64,000 nt of DNA, taken from NCBI RefSeq assembly GCF_002215035.1, contig NZ_NKFP01000006.1, positions 4,121,080 to 4,185,079 on the forward strand, written 5' to 3'. A model generated the notes under the pieces. That model saw nothing but the letters and a program-made list of their open reading frames with translations. It was not told the DNA's origin and ran no database searches. The position numbers and the translations under genes are program-made. This document shows, one piece after another, positions 45,175 to 53,801 of the stretch (within the stretch, counting starts at the first letter, position 1; the number at the start of each line of letters is the position of its first letter). The DNA is from Leptolyngbya ohadii IS1 (GTDB lineage: Bacteria; Cyanobacteriota; Cyanobacteriia; Elainellales; Elainellaceae).

Positions 45175-48100
45175 ATGAATAGTCCTTTCAACTCAGCCAA
45201 TTCCTCTGCATCCAGCGAATTTGGTCAGGTGGTCTTTATTGATTCTGCGATCGCTTCCTATCAGCGTTTAGCCGCTGGTGTCAATTCTGACGCGGAAGTG
45301 ATTATTCTTGACTCATCTAAAGATGGGATTAGCCAGATTACCGAGGCACTTGCTCAGAAACGCAATGTCTCTAGCGTTCAGGTTTTCTCCCACGGCAGCG
45401 CGGGCGGAATTCAGCTCGGTCAAAATTTCTACAATCTCAGTGCCCTCAGCCAAAGAGGCGATGAGCTGGCAAGCTGGGCAACGGCACTCACGGAAGACGG
45501 CGACCTCCTGTTCTACGGATGCAACGTAGCAGCAGATAGCAGCGGCATTGAGCTGGTGAATTATCTCAGCCAAAAGACAGGAGCAGATGTAGCCGCCTCC
45601 GATGATCTGACCGGGAATGCGGCTCTGGGCGGCGATTGGGATCTGGAAGTGGCAACTGGGGCGATCGAGTCTTCCCTGGCACTTCAGCGCTCAATCATGA
45701 CCACGTTTGACTCTGTGCTGGTGCGCGTCCAGGCGGAAGATTACGTAACGGCAGTCGATTCGACCGTTGCCAACATAGGCGGCGTCTATCGTCCTCAGGG
45801 AGCGGTTGACCTGGAAGCCACAACCGATGTGGGCGGCGGCTTTAACGTTGCTCGGACGGTACAGGGCGAATGGCTGACCTACGAGGTCACGATTCCAACC
45901 ACGGGCACCTACAATCTGGTGGCAAGAGTGGCTTCTGAACAGGCTGCTGTGCATCAGCTCGGCGTTTCTCTCAATGGACAGTCTCTCACCAGCTTTAACT
46001 TCAGCGGCACGGGCGGCAGGCAGACCTGGCAGGACGTAACGGCAAGAGGCATTAACCTGACGGCAGGAACCCACACCCTGCGAATGGATGTTGCCTCGAA
46101 CACGGACTTCAGCATCAATTATCTGGACATTCTGCCCGCTAGCTCTTCCCCCTCACCCGGACCGTCACCCACACCGACCGCAAACATTAACTTCCCGAAT
46201 TTTGCAAATGTGTCTGGGTTACAGTTCAACGGCGATAGCACGCTTGCCGATACCGCTGTGCAGATCACAGGGGCACCCTTCGAGAGTGGGAGCGTTTTCT
46301 ATGCCACTCCACTTGCCATCACCCCAGATACCTCGTTCCAGACCCAGTTTCAGTTCCGCATTTCGGGCGGTGAAGGAACAGGCGGCGGCGACGGCTTTAC
46401 CTTTGTGCTGCAAAATAGCGCAGCAGGCTTGACCGCGGTGGGCGATCCAGGCGGAAATGTGGGCTACGACAACTCCGACGGCGGCGTTGCTGTGGATCGC
46501 AGTCTGGCGATCGAGTTTGATACTTCAACCAACTCCTGGGACTCGAACGCAAACCATATTGCAATTTTGCAGAACGGTGATGTCACGACTGAGCTAACCA
46601 GTACGCTCACACCCGATGCAATTCCCGACCTCAACAACGGGGATCTCCTCAATGCCTGGGTTGAGTACGACGGTGCGACCAATGTGCTGAACGTGTACAT
46701 CTCCGCCAGCACGACTAAACCCACAACTCCCGCCCTGTCCTACACAGTCGATCTGGCAAGCATTGTAGGGACACAGGCTTACGCAGGCTTCACTTCAGGA
46801 ACAGGCTTATTCAGCAACGCCCATGCCATCACCAGCTGGTCACTGACCAGCAGCAGTGGTTTCGTAGGAGCATCGCCCTCCCCCAGTCCCACACCGGGAG
46901 CGGGCAGCACAATTGCTTTAGGTAGCAATGCCACCGTTTCTGTGAGTGAAGGTGCAGGTGTCGCAACGGTCAGAGTGGTACGCACCGGAGATACTCAGGA
47001 GCGAGTCACTGTTGAATACACAACCAACGAAGTTGGCTCGGCAACCGCAGGCGTTGACTGGATTCAACCCACCCTGGAGGGCAGAGCAAATACCGGAGAA
47101 GTTGTCTTTGAGGTGGGAGAAACTGAGAAATTCATTACCATTCCGATCGTGAATGACTTCGTGAGCGAAGGTAATGAAACTTTTGCAGTCGGACTTCAAA
47201 GACCCAGCGCTGGGACTCTGGGCGCACCCAGAACAGTCCTGATTAATGTCATTGATGACGACACACCGACAACAATTTCAGTGCGGGATGCCTCGATCGC
47301 GATTTCGGAAGGAGCGCCAAACGTAACGATTACTGTGGTGCGAGATGGCGCTCTGACTGGTACTGCAACGGTAAACTACACAACCGCAAGCGGAACGGCG
47401 ATCGCAGGGGCAGACTTTACAGCAGCCACAGGCACAATTACGTTTGCACCGGGTCAAGTCAGCCAAACCGTGACAATCCCCCTGATTGATGATGCGGTTT
47501 CTGAAGTGAATGAAGCTTTCACAGTGACGCTGAGCGCCGCCACCGGAGCAGAGCTAAGCTCGCGGGCAACCAGCACGGTGACGATTCTGGACAACGATGC
47601 TGTGTTGGGCAGCCTGACTCGCCGAACAGTAACCACTGGGTTAAGCCAGCCCACCACCATTGACTGGACACCGGACGGACAGTTCATGCTGATCGCCGAT
47701 AAGGGCGGTGCAGTTGAAGTGATGGATATGGCGACCCTCACAAGACGACCAACGCCGCTGATTGATATCTCGGCTCGCGTCAACAACACCCGCGATCGTG
47801 GCTTGTTAGGAATTGCCGTTCACCCCAATTTCCCCGCGACTCCCTATGTGTACCTGCTGTATAGCTATGACCCGCCAGAAACCGCAACAGGAACAGGTTT
47901 AGCCGCACGGGATCGGGAGGGGAACCGCCCCTCGCAGCTAGCGCGGGTGACAGTGAACCCGGCAACCATGGTTGCAGACCCAGCCAGCCTGGTAGTCCTG
48001 GCGGGCACGAATAGCACCTGGGCGTTCACCAACGGTCCCGACATTAACAGTACAGGTGAGCGTAATGTTCCGCCTTCCGGCATTGTGGGTGGAACCGTGA

Positions 48101-48903
48101 CAGCACCGCCTGCACTAATTGAAATTGGTACTCAGGACAACGACCCCGATCGTCCGGGAATCCAGAATCAGAACATTCGCGATTACCTGGCGATGGACAG
48201 CGACTCCCACTCGATCGGTCAAGTTCACTTCGGTCCCGATGGCTACCTGTACCTGACCAACGGCGACGGCACCTCCTACAATTTCATGGACCCGCGTACT
48301 GTAAGGGTTCAGGATATTAATAACCTCTCCGGTAAAATGCTGCGGCTTGATCCCATTACGGGTCAGGGCGTACCCAGTAATCCCTTCTTTAATGGAGATC
48401 CGAACAGCAACCAGTCGAAGGTTTACCAGTTAGGAATTCGTAATTCCTTCCGATTCACCTTTGACCCCATTACGAATAATCCGGTGATGGGTGAAGTGGG
48501 CTGGAACAGCTGGGAGGAAATTAACACTGGAGGAGCGGGCGCCAACTTTGGATGGCCCTATTACGAAGGTCCGTCCGACACGCCTTATCAAACCATTCCA
48601 GGCGTAACGATTCCGGGTCGCTCATCGGTTGTATTCCCCATTCTGAGCCGTACTCACGGTGCACCAGACAACGCGAGCGCCGTTGTGGTGGGTGACTTCT
48701 ACAATCCCAACACCCTGATCTTTGGCGATCTGGTAGGGGGTACCGTCTATGCCGCGACGCTGGATGCGGCTCGTCAGGTGACGAACGTTCAGGTTGTCGA
48801 TTCCGATCTGCCCTATTTGGCTGATATGGAAATGGGTCCAGACGGACGGCTGTACGGTGTTGGTCTTGGCTCACGGACAATCTACCGCTGGGACCCCGCT
48901 TAA
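45175..48903 (+). CDS. Mosaic extracellular protein: DUF4347, CBM6, L-type lectin, two Calx-beta, PQQ-type sugar dehydrogenase
   Basis: This 1242-residue modular protein has five parts. DUF4347 spans about 18-180, with VQVFSHGSAGG and LLFYGCNVAADSSG. A CBM6-like carbohydrate-binding module spans about 184-322 (RVQAEDYVT to NYLDILPA). After a Ser/Pro linker, an L-type lectin-like domain spans about 338-560 (NFANVSGLQFNGDS, GGGDGFTFVLQN). A second linker and two Calx-beta domains follow (about 578-805, with VSEGAGVATVRVVR and ISEGAPNVTITVVRDG). A glucose/sorbosone dehydrogenase-like beta-propeller completes it (about 810-1242; RDRGLLGIAVHPNFP, LGIRNSFRFTFDP, NFGWPYYEG). No classical signal peptide is visible. 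DUF4347 proteins in cyanobacteria are often large, secreted and calcium-linked. Binding and oxidation of extracellular sugars is inferred. Confidence 0.9.
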   Translation: MNSPFNSANSSASSEFGQVVFIDSAIASYQRLAAGVNSDAEVIILDSSKDGISQITEALAQKRNVSSVQVFSHGSAGGIQLGQNFYNLSALSQRGDELASWATALTEDGDLLFYGCNVAADSSGIELVNYLSQKTGADVAASDDLTGNAALGGDWDLEVATGAIESSLALQRSIMTTFDSVLVRVQAEDYVTAVDSTVANIGGVYRPQGAVDLEATTDVGGGFNVARTVQGEWLTYEVTIPTTGTYNLVARVASEQAAVHQLGVSLNGQSLTSFNFSGTGGRQTWQDVTARGINLTAGTHTLRMDVASNTDFSINYLDILPASSSPSPGPSPTPTANINFPNFANVSGLQFNGDSTLADTAVQITGAPFESGSVFYATPLAITPDTSFQTQFQFRISGGEGTGGGDGFTFVLQNSAAGLTAVGDPGGNVGYDNSDGGVAVDRSLAIEFDTSTNSWDSNANHIAILQNGDVTTELTSTLTPDAIPDLNNGDLLNAWVEYDGATNVLNVYISASTTKPTTPALSYTVDLASIVGTQAYAGFTSGTGLFSNAHAITSWSLTSSSGFVGASPSPSPTPGAGSTIALGSNATVSVSEGAGVATVRVVRTGDTQERVTVEYTTNEVGSATAGVDWIQPTLEGRANTGEVVFEVGETEKFITIPIVNDFVSEGNETFAVGLQRPSAGTLGAPRTVLINVIDDDTPTTISVRDASIAISEGAPNVTITVVRDGALTGTATVNYTTASGTAIAGADFTAATGTITFAPGQVSQTVTIPLIDDAVSEVNEAFTVTLSAATGAELSSRATSTVTILDNDAVLGSLTRRTVTTGLSQPTTIDWTPDGQFMLIADKGGAVEVMDMATLTRRPTPLIDISARVNNTRDRGLLGIAVHPNFPATPYVYLLYSYDPPETATGTGLAARDREGNRPSQLARVTVNPATMVADPASLVVLAGTNSTWAFTNGPDINSTGERNVPPSGIVGGTVTAPPALIEIGTQDNDPDRPGIQNQNIRDYLAMDSDSHSIGQVHFGPDGYLYLTNGDGTSYNFMDPRTVRVQDINNLSGKMLRLDPITGQGVPSNPFFNGDPNSNQSKVYQLGIRNSFRFTFDPITNNPVMGEVGWNSWEEINTGGAGANFGWPYYEGPSDTPYQTIPGVTIPGRSSVVFPILSRTHGAPDNASAVVVGDFYNPNTLIFGDLVGGTVYAATLDAARQVTNVQVVDSDLPYLADMEMGPDGRLYGVGLGSRTIYRWDPA

Positions 48904-49219
48904 TTTCCCGCCAAGTCGCCTGACAAATCTGCTAACGAATGTGAGCTTTCGCTTCTGGCTGCGATCGCAGTAGTGGCGAACTCACCCAAATTCAAATAAT
49001 CCTCGGACTGTGAGGGGTGTAGATCGGTTAAAACCACTGCATCCCTTTTTTGTTGCCTGAGGTTTTGGGAACAGGCGTCACCCGCTGCTTCACAGGGAGT
49101 TTAAGGAAGCCCGATCGATTGCCCAACCTTTGTGAAGGATGCAATTCCGCCAGCCGATCGCAGTTTACGGGACGTTGAGAAGTTGCTTTACTGGGGGGTG
49201 GAAGTCCACAGGTGGGATT

Positions 49220-51124
49220 ATGGGTCGAGATCGTTCTACCATTGGCGATCGCTCCTCCGGACAACAGCAAAATTGGCTGGGGTGGTCTAGTATGGGGCGT
49301 TATGTAAACCGGGAATCGGTAATGTTGCCGATCGCAGCCATTTTTTTGCTCACGGTGCTGCTGGTGACGCCGCAGGGAGAATTTCCCCTCAACGATGATT
49401 GGATTCACGCGAAGGCAGTGCAGCGGTTGCTGGAGGAAGGCTCCTATCGCGGACATCCCTATGTAGCGGCGACGCTGGTGGCGCAGGCAAACTGGGCGGC
49501 ACTGTTTGCTAAGATTTTTGGCTTTAGCTTTACGACGCTGCGGATTTCGACCCTGGTACTGGCAGTCATTGGGGCGTGGGCGGTGGCTTGGAGCGCGCTG
49601 GCAATGGGGATTCGGCGAAACTTGGCGCTGCTGTGCGGCGTTTTGTTTGCGTTTAATCCGATTATGCTCACGCTGTCCTATAGCTTTATGACCGATGTGC
49701 CATTTGTTAGCCTATCCGCACTGTCGGGACTGGGCTTTCTTAAGTTTTTGCGATCCCGCAGGGCTGCGGGCAGCGGTGCCCGGTCGCTTCGCGTTGCCGC
49801 CTTTGGCGGATCGGGTCGGGTCGGCTGGGTTCTCTTCGGCAGTGCGTTTGCAGCGATCGGATTTTTTGTGCGGCAGTTTGCGATCGTTCCGGCGGCGGCG
49901 TTTGCGGTGACACTCGTGATTTTATGGTGGCGTTCTCGAATTCGGGTGAACTGGGGGACGATCGGGGCTTTTGTGGCTCCCTGGGCGACGGCGGCGGTGC
50001 TGTACGTCTGGTTTCTGTCGGTGAAGGAAAGCGGAACGGCTCTGTTTACGGAGTCAAGACCTCTGGCAATGACGGTCATAGAAGCAGTTCGTCATTTTCC
50101 GATCGCCCTCACCTACATGGGACTGTTTGCCTTTCCGATTGGGCTGGGTCTGCTCTGGCAGATTAAACAACAGGAGATTTGTTGGAGCCGCAAACGGACG
50201 ATCGCCCTGGCAGGAATGAGCGGTCTGTTTCTCATTATCTTTGCGCTACCCAAATTGCTGAATACGCTGCGGGAAATCCTGACCGGAAGTCGAACCTCCT
50301 GGCTGGATGCCTACCCTCACCGGATGCCGCTGCTGGCGCTGAACTATTTTTCGACCTACTTAAATGATTTGTCCCTGGGGAATTCGCAGCTACCTAACGG
50401 GTTTCCCCATCCGCTGATTCAAATCGGGGCAGTCTGGTGGATTTTCACGATCGCTGCTGTGGTGACAACAGGATTATTTCTCGTCTTTTGCGTTCCGTTT
50501 GTGCGAAATATCGTTTTACAGCGCACTGATCAGTTCGGCGAAAAATCAATTGGCGAAAAATCGATCGCGGATCATCAGCGGCTTTTTCTGCTGCTCTGGC
50601 TACTGTTTGCCCTGGTAATTGTCTACAACCCCTGGCGACCCAATGTATTCGATCGGCTTCTTCTTGCTGGATTACAGCCCTTTTTGCTCATCCTTGCCTA
50701 TGAGTTCAATCAACACCGTGACAGGGCGGCGATGAATTTGGCGATCGCAGGAACGGCAATCATTTATTTATTCAGTCTGGTGGGCGTACAGGATTACCTT
50801 GCCTGGAATCGGACTGCCTGGGATGCCCAGAATAAGCTGATGCAGACCTACAGCGTTTCACCAGAGCAGATTCGCGGTGCGGATACGTTCAACGGCTGGT
50901 ACAACTCCGACAAGTATATGGAGAAGTACAACACCAAAGACTTTTGGCAGGCAAATCTGACAGGTCTAGGTCCCTGGACGTTTGACAACTCCTACGTGGT
51001 GACGAGCGAGGAAACGCTGAAGGGCTATGAGGCGATCGATCGACTGCCCTACTTTACATGGCTGGGAATGCAGAATCGATACATCACTATTTTTAAGCGA
51101 AATGATGTAAGCGCAATGAGGTGA
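49220..51124 (+). CDS. GT-C-type membrane glycosyltransferase-like protein
   Basis: This polytopic protein has about 11-12 hydrophobic segments. The first extracytosolic loop carries the acidic motif FPLNDDWIHAKAV, typical of dolichyl- or polyprenyl-phosphate sugar transferases (PMT/ArnT-like GT-C fold). The Asp pair would be catalytic. The donor and acceptor are unknown. Start choice is uncertain: ATG 49220 gives 634 residues, while 49292 gives 610 and begins just before the first membrane helix. Between two membrane segments (about 49751-49820) the coding sequence contains a repeat element also found in the gene at 55380, which adds an Arg/Gly/Ala-rich stretch (RSRRAAGSGARSLRVAAFGG) to a cytosolic loop. 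Confidence 0.82.
   Translation: MGRDRSTIGDRSSGQQQNWLGWSSMGRYVNRESVMLPIAAIFLLTVLLVTPQGEFPLNDDWIHAKAVQRLLEEGSYRGHPYVAATLVAQANWAALFAKIFGFSFTTLRISTLVLAVIGAWAVAWSALAMGIRRNLALLCGVLFAFNPIMLTLSYSFMTDVPFVSLSALSGLGFLKFLRSRRAAGSGARSLRVAAFGGSGRVGWVLFGSAFAAIGFFVRQFAIVPAAAFAVTLVILWWRSRIRVNWGTIGAFVAPWATAAVLYVWFLSVKESGTALFTESRPLAMTVIEAVRHFPIALTYMGLFAFPIGLGLLWQIKQQEICWSRKRTIALAGMSGLFLIIFALPKLLNTLREILTGSRTSWLDAYPHRMPLLALNYFSTYLNDLSLGNSQLPNGFPHPLIQIGAVWWIFTIAAVVTTGLFLVFCVPFVRNIVLQRTDQFGEKSIGEKSIADHQRLFLLLWLLFALVIVYNPWRPNVFDRLLLAGLQPFLLILAYEFNQHRDRAAMNLAIAGTAIIYLFSLVGVQDYLAWNRTAWDAQNKLMQTYSVSPEQIRGADTFNGWYNSDKYMEKYNTKDFWQANLTGLGPWTFDNSYVVTSEETLKGYEAIDRLPYFTWLGMQNRYITIFKRNDVSAMR
49751..49786 (+). repeat. 36-bp palindromic element inside a coding sequence, copy 1
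   Basis: Begins CGATCCCGCAGGGCTGCGGG, whose CCCGCAGGGCTGCGGG portion is an inverted repeat, and ends CGGTCG. The copy at 55883 matches at 33 of 36 positions. A second hairpin, CCGCCTTTGGCGG, follows at about 49798. Confidence 0.85.
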
Positions 51125-51138
51125 AATAGGTCAAAAGT

Positions 51139-51172
51139 CCCTCGCCCTCAGGGAGAGGGGTTGGGGTGAGGG
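51139..51172. repeat. CCCTC/GAGGG-type intergenic repeat, possible two-way terminator
   Basis: CCCTCGCCCTCAGGGAGAGGGG followed by TTGGGGTGAGGG lies between the converging transferase and regulator genes. This type of repeat is widespread in bacterial intergenic DNA. The CCCTC-AGGGAG inverted repeat may stop transcription from both sides. Confidence 0.5.
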
Positions 51173-51177
51173 CATTC

Positions 51178-51825
51178 CTACAGCAGAATTAATCCCAATC
51201 GCGTCCCGGCGATCACGGCTTCGGTGCGGCTGGACACCTGGAGCTTCGAGAAGATCGAGCTGATGTGAAATTTAACCGTATGTTCGGAAAGGTGGAGGCG
51301 AAGGGCGATCGTCTTGTTGCTCATGCCTTCGGCGATCATGTGCAGCACTTCAGTTTCGCGGGCAGTGAGGGAAACGGCAGTGGCGGGAAAGACAGGCAGA
51401 GCGGCAGGGAGTTCGGTCAGGGCAGGCTGGAGATCTTCGGTGAAGTCCGGGTGGAGGACGATTAAGCCCGCCATCACTGCCTCGATCGCCGCAGAGATTT
51501 CCGCAGAGCCGATCGCCTGAGGGAGAATCCCACGAATGCCCAGCCGCAGGAGTTCCCGCACGGTTTCGGGTTCGCCTTCCTCCAGCAAAACGATCGTCTG
51601 AGGTGCAGTTTGATCCAGGCGCGGTTCGACCAGGGGAAGCAGGAGGGACAAATCCTCGTCGGTTCCTTCCAGTTCCAGCAAAATTGCCTCCGCCTGCCAG
51701 CGATCGATTTCCTCCAGTCGATCGGGTGCCGCTGCACCAACCACCGTAAAGCCGGATTCCTTTAGCAGCGTGGTTAAACCTGCCCGCACAATTGCCGATC
51801 GCGCCGCCACCCCTACCCGAATCAT
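51178..51825 (-). CDS. LuxR/NarL-family regulator with degenerate receiver domain
   Basis: This 215-residue protein is built like NarL: receiver-like domain (1-120), linker and a C-terminal LuxR helix-turn-helix (LTARETEVLHMIAEGMSNKT, then LHLSEHTVKFHISSIFSKL). The receiver has lost its active site. The acidic pair is Ala-Ala (RVGVAARSAIV), the phosphoacceptor position in AILLELEG is Glu, and the conserved Lys is not present in GILPQAIG. Phosphorylation control is therefore unlikely. It may act constitutively, by ligand, or by proteolysis. The start ATG 51825 overlaps the protease stop codon (ATGA), so translation is coupled. The longer frame from 51939 lies within the protease gene and was rejected. 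Confidence 0.9.
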   Translation of the reverse strand: MIRVGVAARSAIVRAGLTTLLKESGFTVVGAAAPDRLEEIDRWQAEAILLELEGTDEDLSLLLPLVEPRLDQTAPQTIVLLEEGEPETVRELLRLGIRGILPQAIGSAEISAAIEAVMAGLIVLHPDFTEDLQPALTELPAALPVFPATAVSLTARETEVLHMIAEGMSNKTIALRLHLSEHTVKFHISSIFSKLQVSSRTEAVIAGTRLGLILL

Positions 51826-52703
51826 GCCGCCTCCCGTTGTTCTGCCTGACGATCGAGAACCACCTGCCGCTGGATTTGCTGGTTGCCCCGCAGAAGGGTA
51901 ATTTGCCAGCGATCGCCCGGTTTGGATAGTTTTAGCCAATCGACTAAATCGCGATGCTGGGTGAAAGAACGATCGTTAATCTGCAAAATCACATCGCCAA
52001 TCAGCAGTTCTGCCGCTGCCGGACTTCCGGGCGTGAGGTCTGTAATTACCCAGCCGGGAATGGGTCTTCTGCCTCGCGATAGCACCACGGGTCGCAGGGT
52101 TGCACCCAGTCGGGGCTGTTCGGATTGACTGGCAAGGAAGCGATCGATCGCCTTAGTGGAAATGGCAAAGCCGCAGCCGTTGACGATCATGCTGTTGATG
52201 CCAATCACCTGTCCCGTCAGGGTTGCCAGTGGTCCGCCAGAGTAGCCGGGAGCCAGCCGCACATCTGCCTGAATCCAGGGGGAAGAAGTTTCTTGGGGTG
52301 CGGTATGGATGATGCCCAAACTGACCGCATTGTGCAGCCCAGCCGGATTTCCAACCGCGATCACCATTTCCCCAACGCGCAGGTTAGACGAAGGGGCGAT
52401 CGTTGCCGCGGGTAAATTTCTCGCACTGACCACCAGAGCCGCCAGATCCAGATCATCGTCTTTGCGAATCACTCTGGCTTCAAGCTGTCGATTGCCAATT
52501 AGCACGATTGCCGCCTGACCCCGTACCACATGGGCATTGGTAAGAATCAGTCCGTCTGCACTCCAGATCACCCCCGACCCCATGCCGCCACGACCCGTTT
52601 GAATCTGGACAGTGCTTTGCTGAAGCTGCTGGATGACGGTATTCAGTTCTTCGTTGAATTCGGGATTGAATTCTGGATAGATTGCGTCAAGAATTGCGTT
52701 CAT
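51822..52703 (-). CDS. Trypsin-like serine protease with PDZ domain (HtrA-like)
   Basis: This 293-residue S1C-type protease has a complete triad: His58 in LTNAHVV, Asp86 in DLDLAAL and Ser155 in APGYSGGPLA. A C-terminal PDZ domain spans about 200-285 (GWVITDLTPGSPAAAELLIGDVILQIN). There is no signal peptide, so it should act in the cytosol, which is unusual for HtrA proteins. An N-terminal helical segment (about 1-30) replaces the normal leader. Its start codon overlaps the stop of the upstream paralogue by one base (TGATG), and its own stop overlaps the regulator start by four. The three genes are surely one transcript. Confidence 0.93.
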   Translation of the reverse strand: MNAILDAIYPEFNPEFNEELNTVIQQLQQSTVQIQTGRGGMGSGVIWSADGLILTNAHVVRGQAAIVLIGNRQLEARVIRKDDDLDLAALVVSARNLPAATIAPSSNLRVGEMVIAVGNPAGLHNAVSLGIIHTAPQETSSPWIQADVRLAPGYSGGPLATLTGQVIGINSMIVNGCGFAISTKAIDRFLASQSEQPRLGATLRPVVLSRGRRPIPGWVITDLTPGSPAAAELLIGDVILQINDRSFTQHRDLVDWLKLSKPGDRWQITLLRGNQQIQRQVVLDRQAEQREAA

Positions 52704-53629
52704 CAGTCTGCCCTCCGGGGACGCTCACCCACCACGATCGTCAAATCTACCTTTTGTCCGCCCCGCACGATTTTTACGGCGAGGGGTTGCCCAACTTGCT
52801 CCGGGTCAAGCATTCGCTGAATGTCGTCGAGTTCCTCAATGCGGCGGTCTTCTATGCCCACGATCATGTCGCCAATCAAAACGCCTGCCCGATCTGCGGG
52901 ACTGTCCGATTCCACGCTCACCACCAGCACACCGCCATTGCCTTCCAGCTCCAGCGATCGACAAAATGCCTCCGGTAACTGAACGGGCTGCATTCCTACA
53001 CCCAGATAGCCGCGCACAATCCGCCCCTGACTGAGGATTTGATTCACAGCTCGATCGATCGTTGCAGCGGGAAGGGTCAGCACCGAGTGACGAGGAGCAG
53101 CGGTATTCATGCCCAAAATTTGTCCCTGGGTGTTAATCAGCGCACTGCCAAATCCGCCCAGCGCTATATCAGGACGAATAAACTGATCGACCTTGCCGCC
53201 GTGCCAGGTTCGCCAAGCTCCCCCGATCGCGCTCACAATCCCCATGCTGGCAGTCACGCCCGTATCCAGCGATCGCCCCACTGCAACGACGAGATGCCCT
53301 ACGCGCAACTGAGCCGTATCCCCCAAATTTGCCGCCGGAAGACTCACGGTATCCGGTAAACGCAGGACTGCCAGATCGATCGCCGGATCGCGTCCAATCA
53401 GCGTGGCAGTAGCCGTTCCTTCGGGCAGGGTGAGGGTAACGCTATCTTCGTGCCTGAGTGCGTGGCTGGTCGTCACGACAATCCCCGATCGCCAGTGAAT
53501 GCCGCTGCTGCTGCCTCGTCGTCCGGCTTTTAAACCCACGATCGTTTTGCCTGCCTGGGCGATCGCCTCTGCGAGGGTGTTAGAAAGTGCGGTGAGTGAA
53601 TTGGGTGAATTCGATGATTCGTTTGTCAT
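52703..53629 (-). CDS. Trypsin-fold/PDZ pseudoprotease (catalytic Ser lost)
   Basis: This 308-residue paralogue of the next gene has the same layout. His56 (TTSHAL) and Asp85 (DPAIDLAVLRL) are in place, but the catalytic motif GNSGGPL is replaced by GGFGSAL, with Phe160 where the Ser should be. The codon is a plain TTT in otherwise good sequence, so it is not an obvious sequencing slip. The PDZ domain (about 215-300: GVLVVSVESDSPADRAGVLIGDMIVGIED) is intact. It is expected to bind but not cut substrate, perhaps capping or regulating the active partner. No signal peptide. It is the first gene of the three-gene operon. The ribosome-binding site is weak. Confidence 0.88.
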   Translation of the reverse strand: MTNESSNSPNSLTALSNTLAEAIAQAGKTIVGLKAGRRGSSSGIHWRSGIVVTTSHALRHEDSVTLTLPEGTATATLIGRDPAIDLAVLRLPDTVSLPAANLGDTAQLRVGHLVVAVGRSLDTGVTASMGIVSAIGGAWRTWHGGKVDQFIRPDIALGGFGSALINTQGQILGMNTAAPRHSVLTLPAATIDRAVNQILSQGRIVRGYLGVGMQPVQLPEAFCRSLELEGNGGVLVVSVESDSPADRAGVLIGDMIVGIEDRRIEELDDIQRMLDPEQVGQPLAVKIVRGGQKVDLTIVVGERPRRAD

Positions 53630-53801
53630 ATTTGCCCCTGCTGCTTACCTTGCTTTGATTGCTTCAGTTCTATTGCCTGAGTTCTGTTGCTTACTTCTTC
53701 AGGATGCAATAGCGACAAGGCAGCTCGGATCAGGAGAACGGGCAGGAGGCGACCTAGAAAAATGGCTAGGAAGTGAAAAAAGACTTGGAGGTGAAAAATA
53801 G

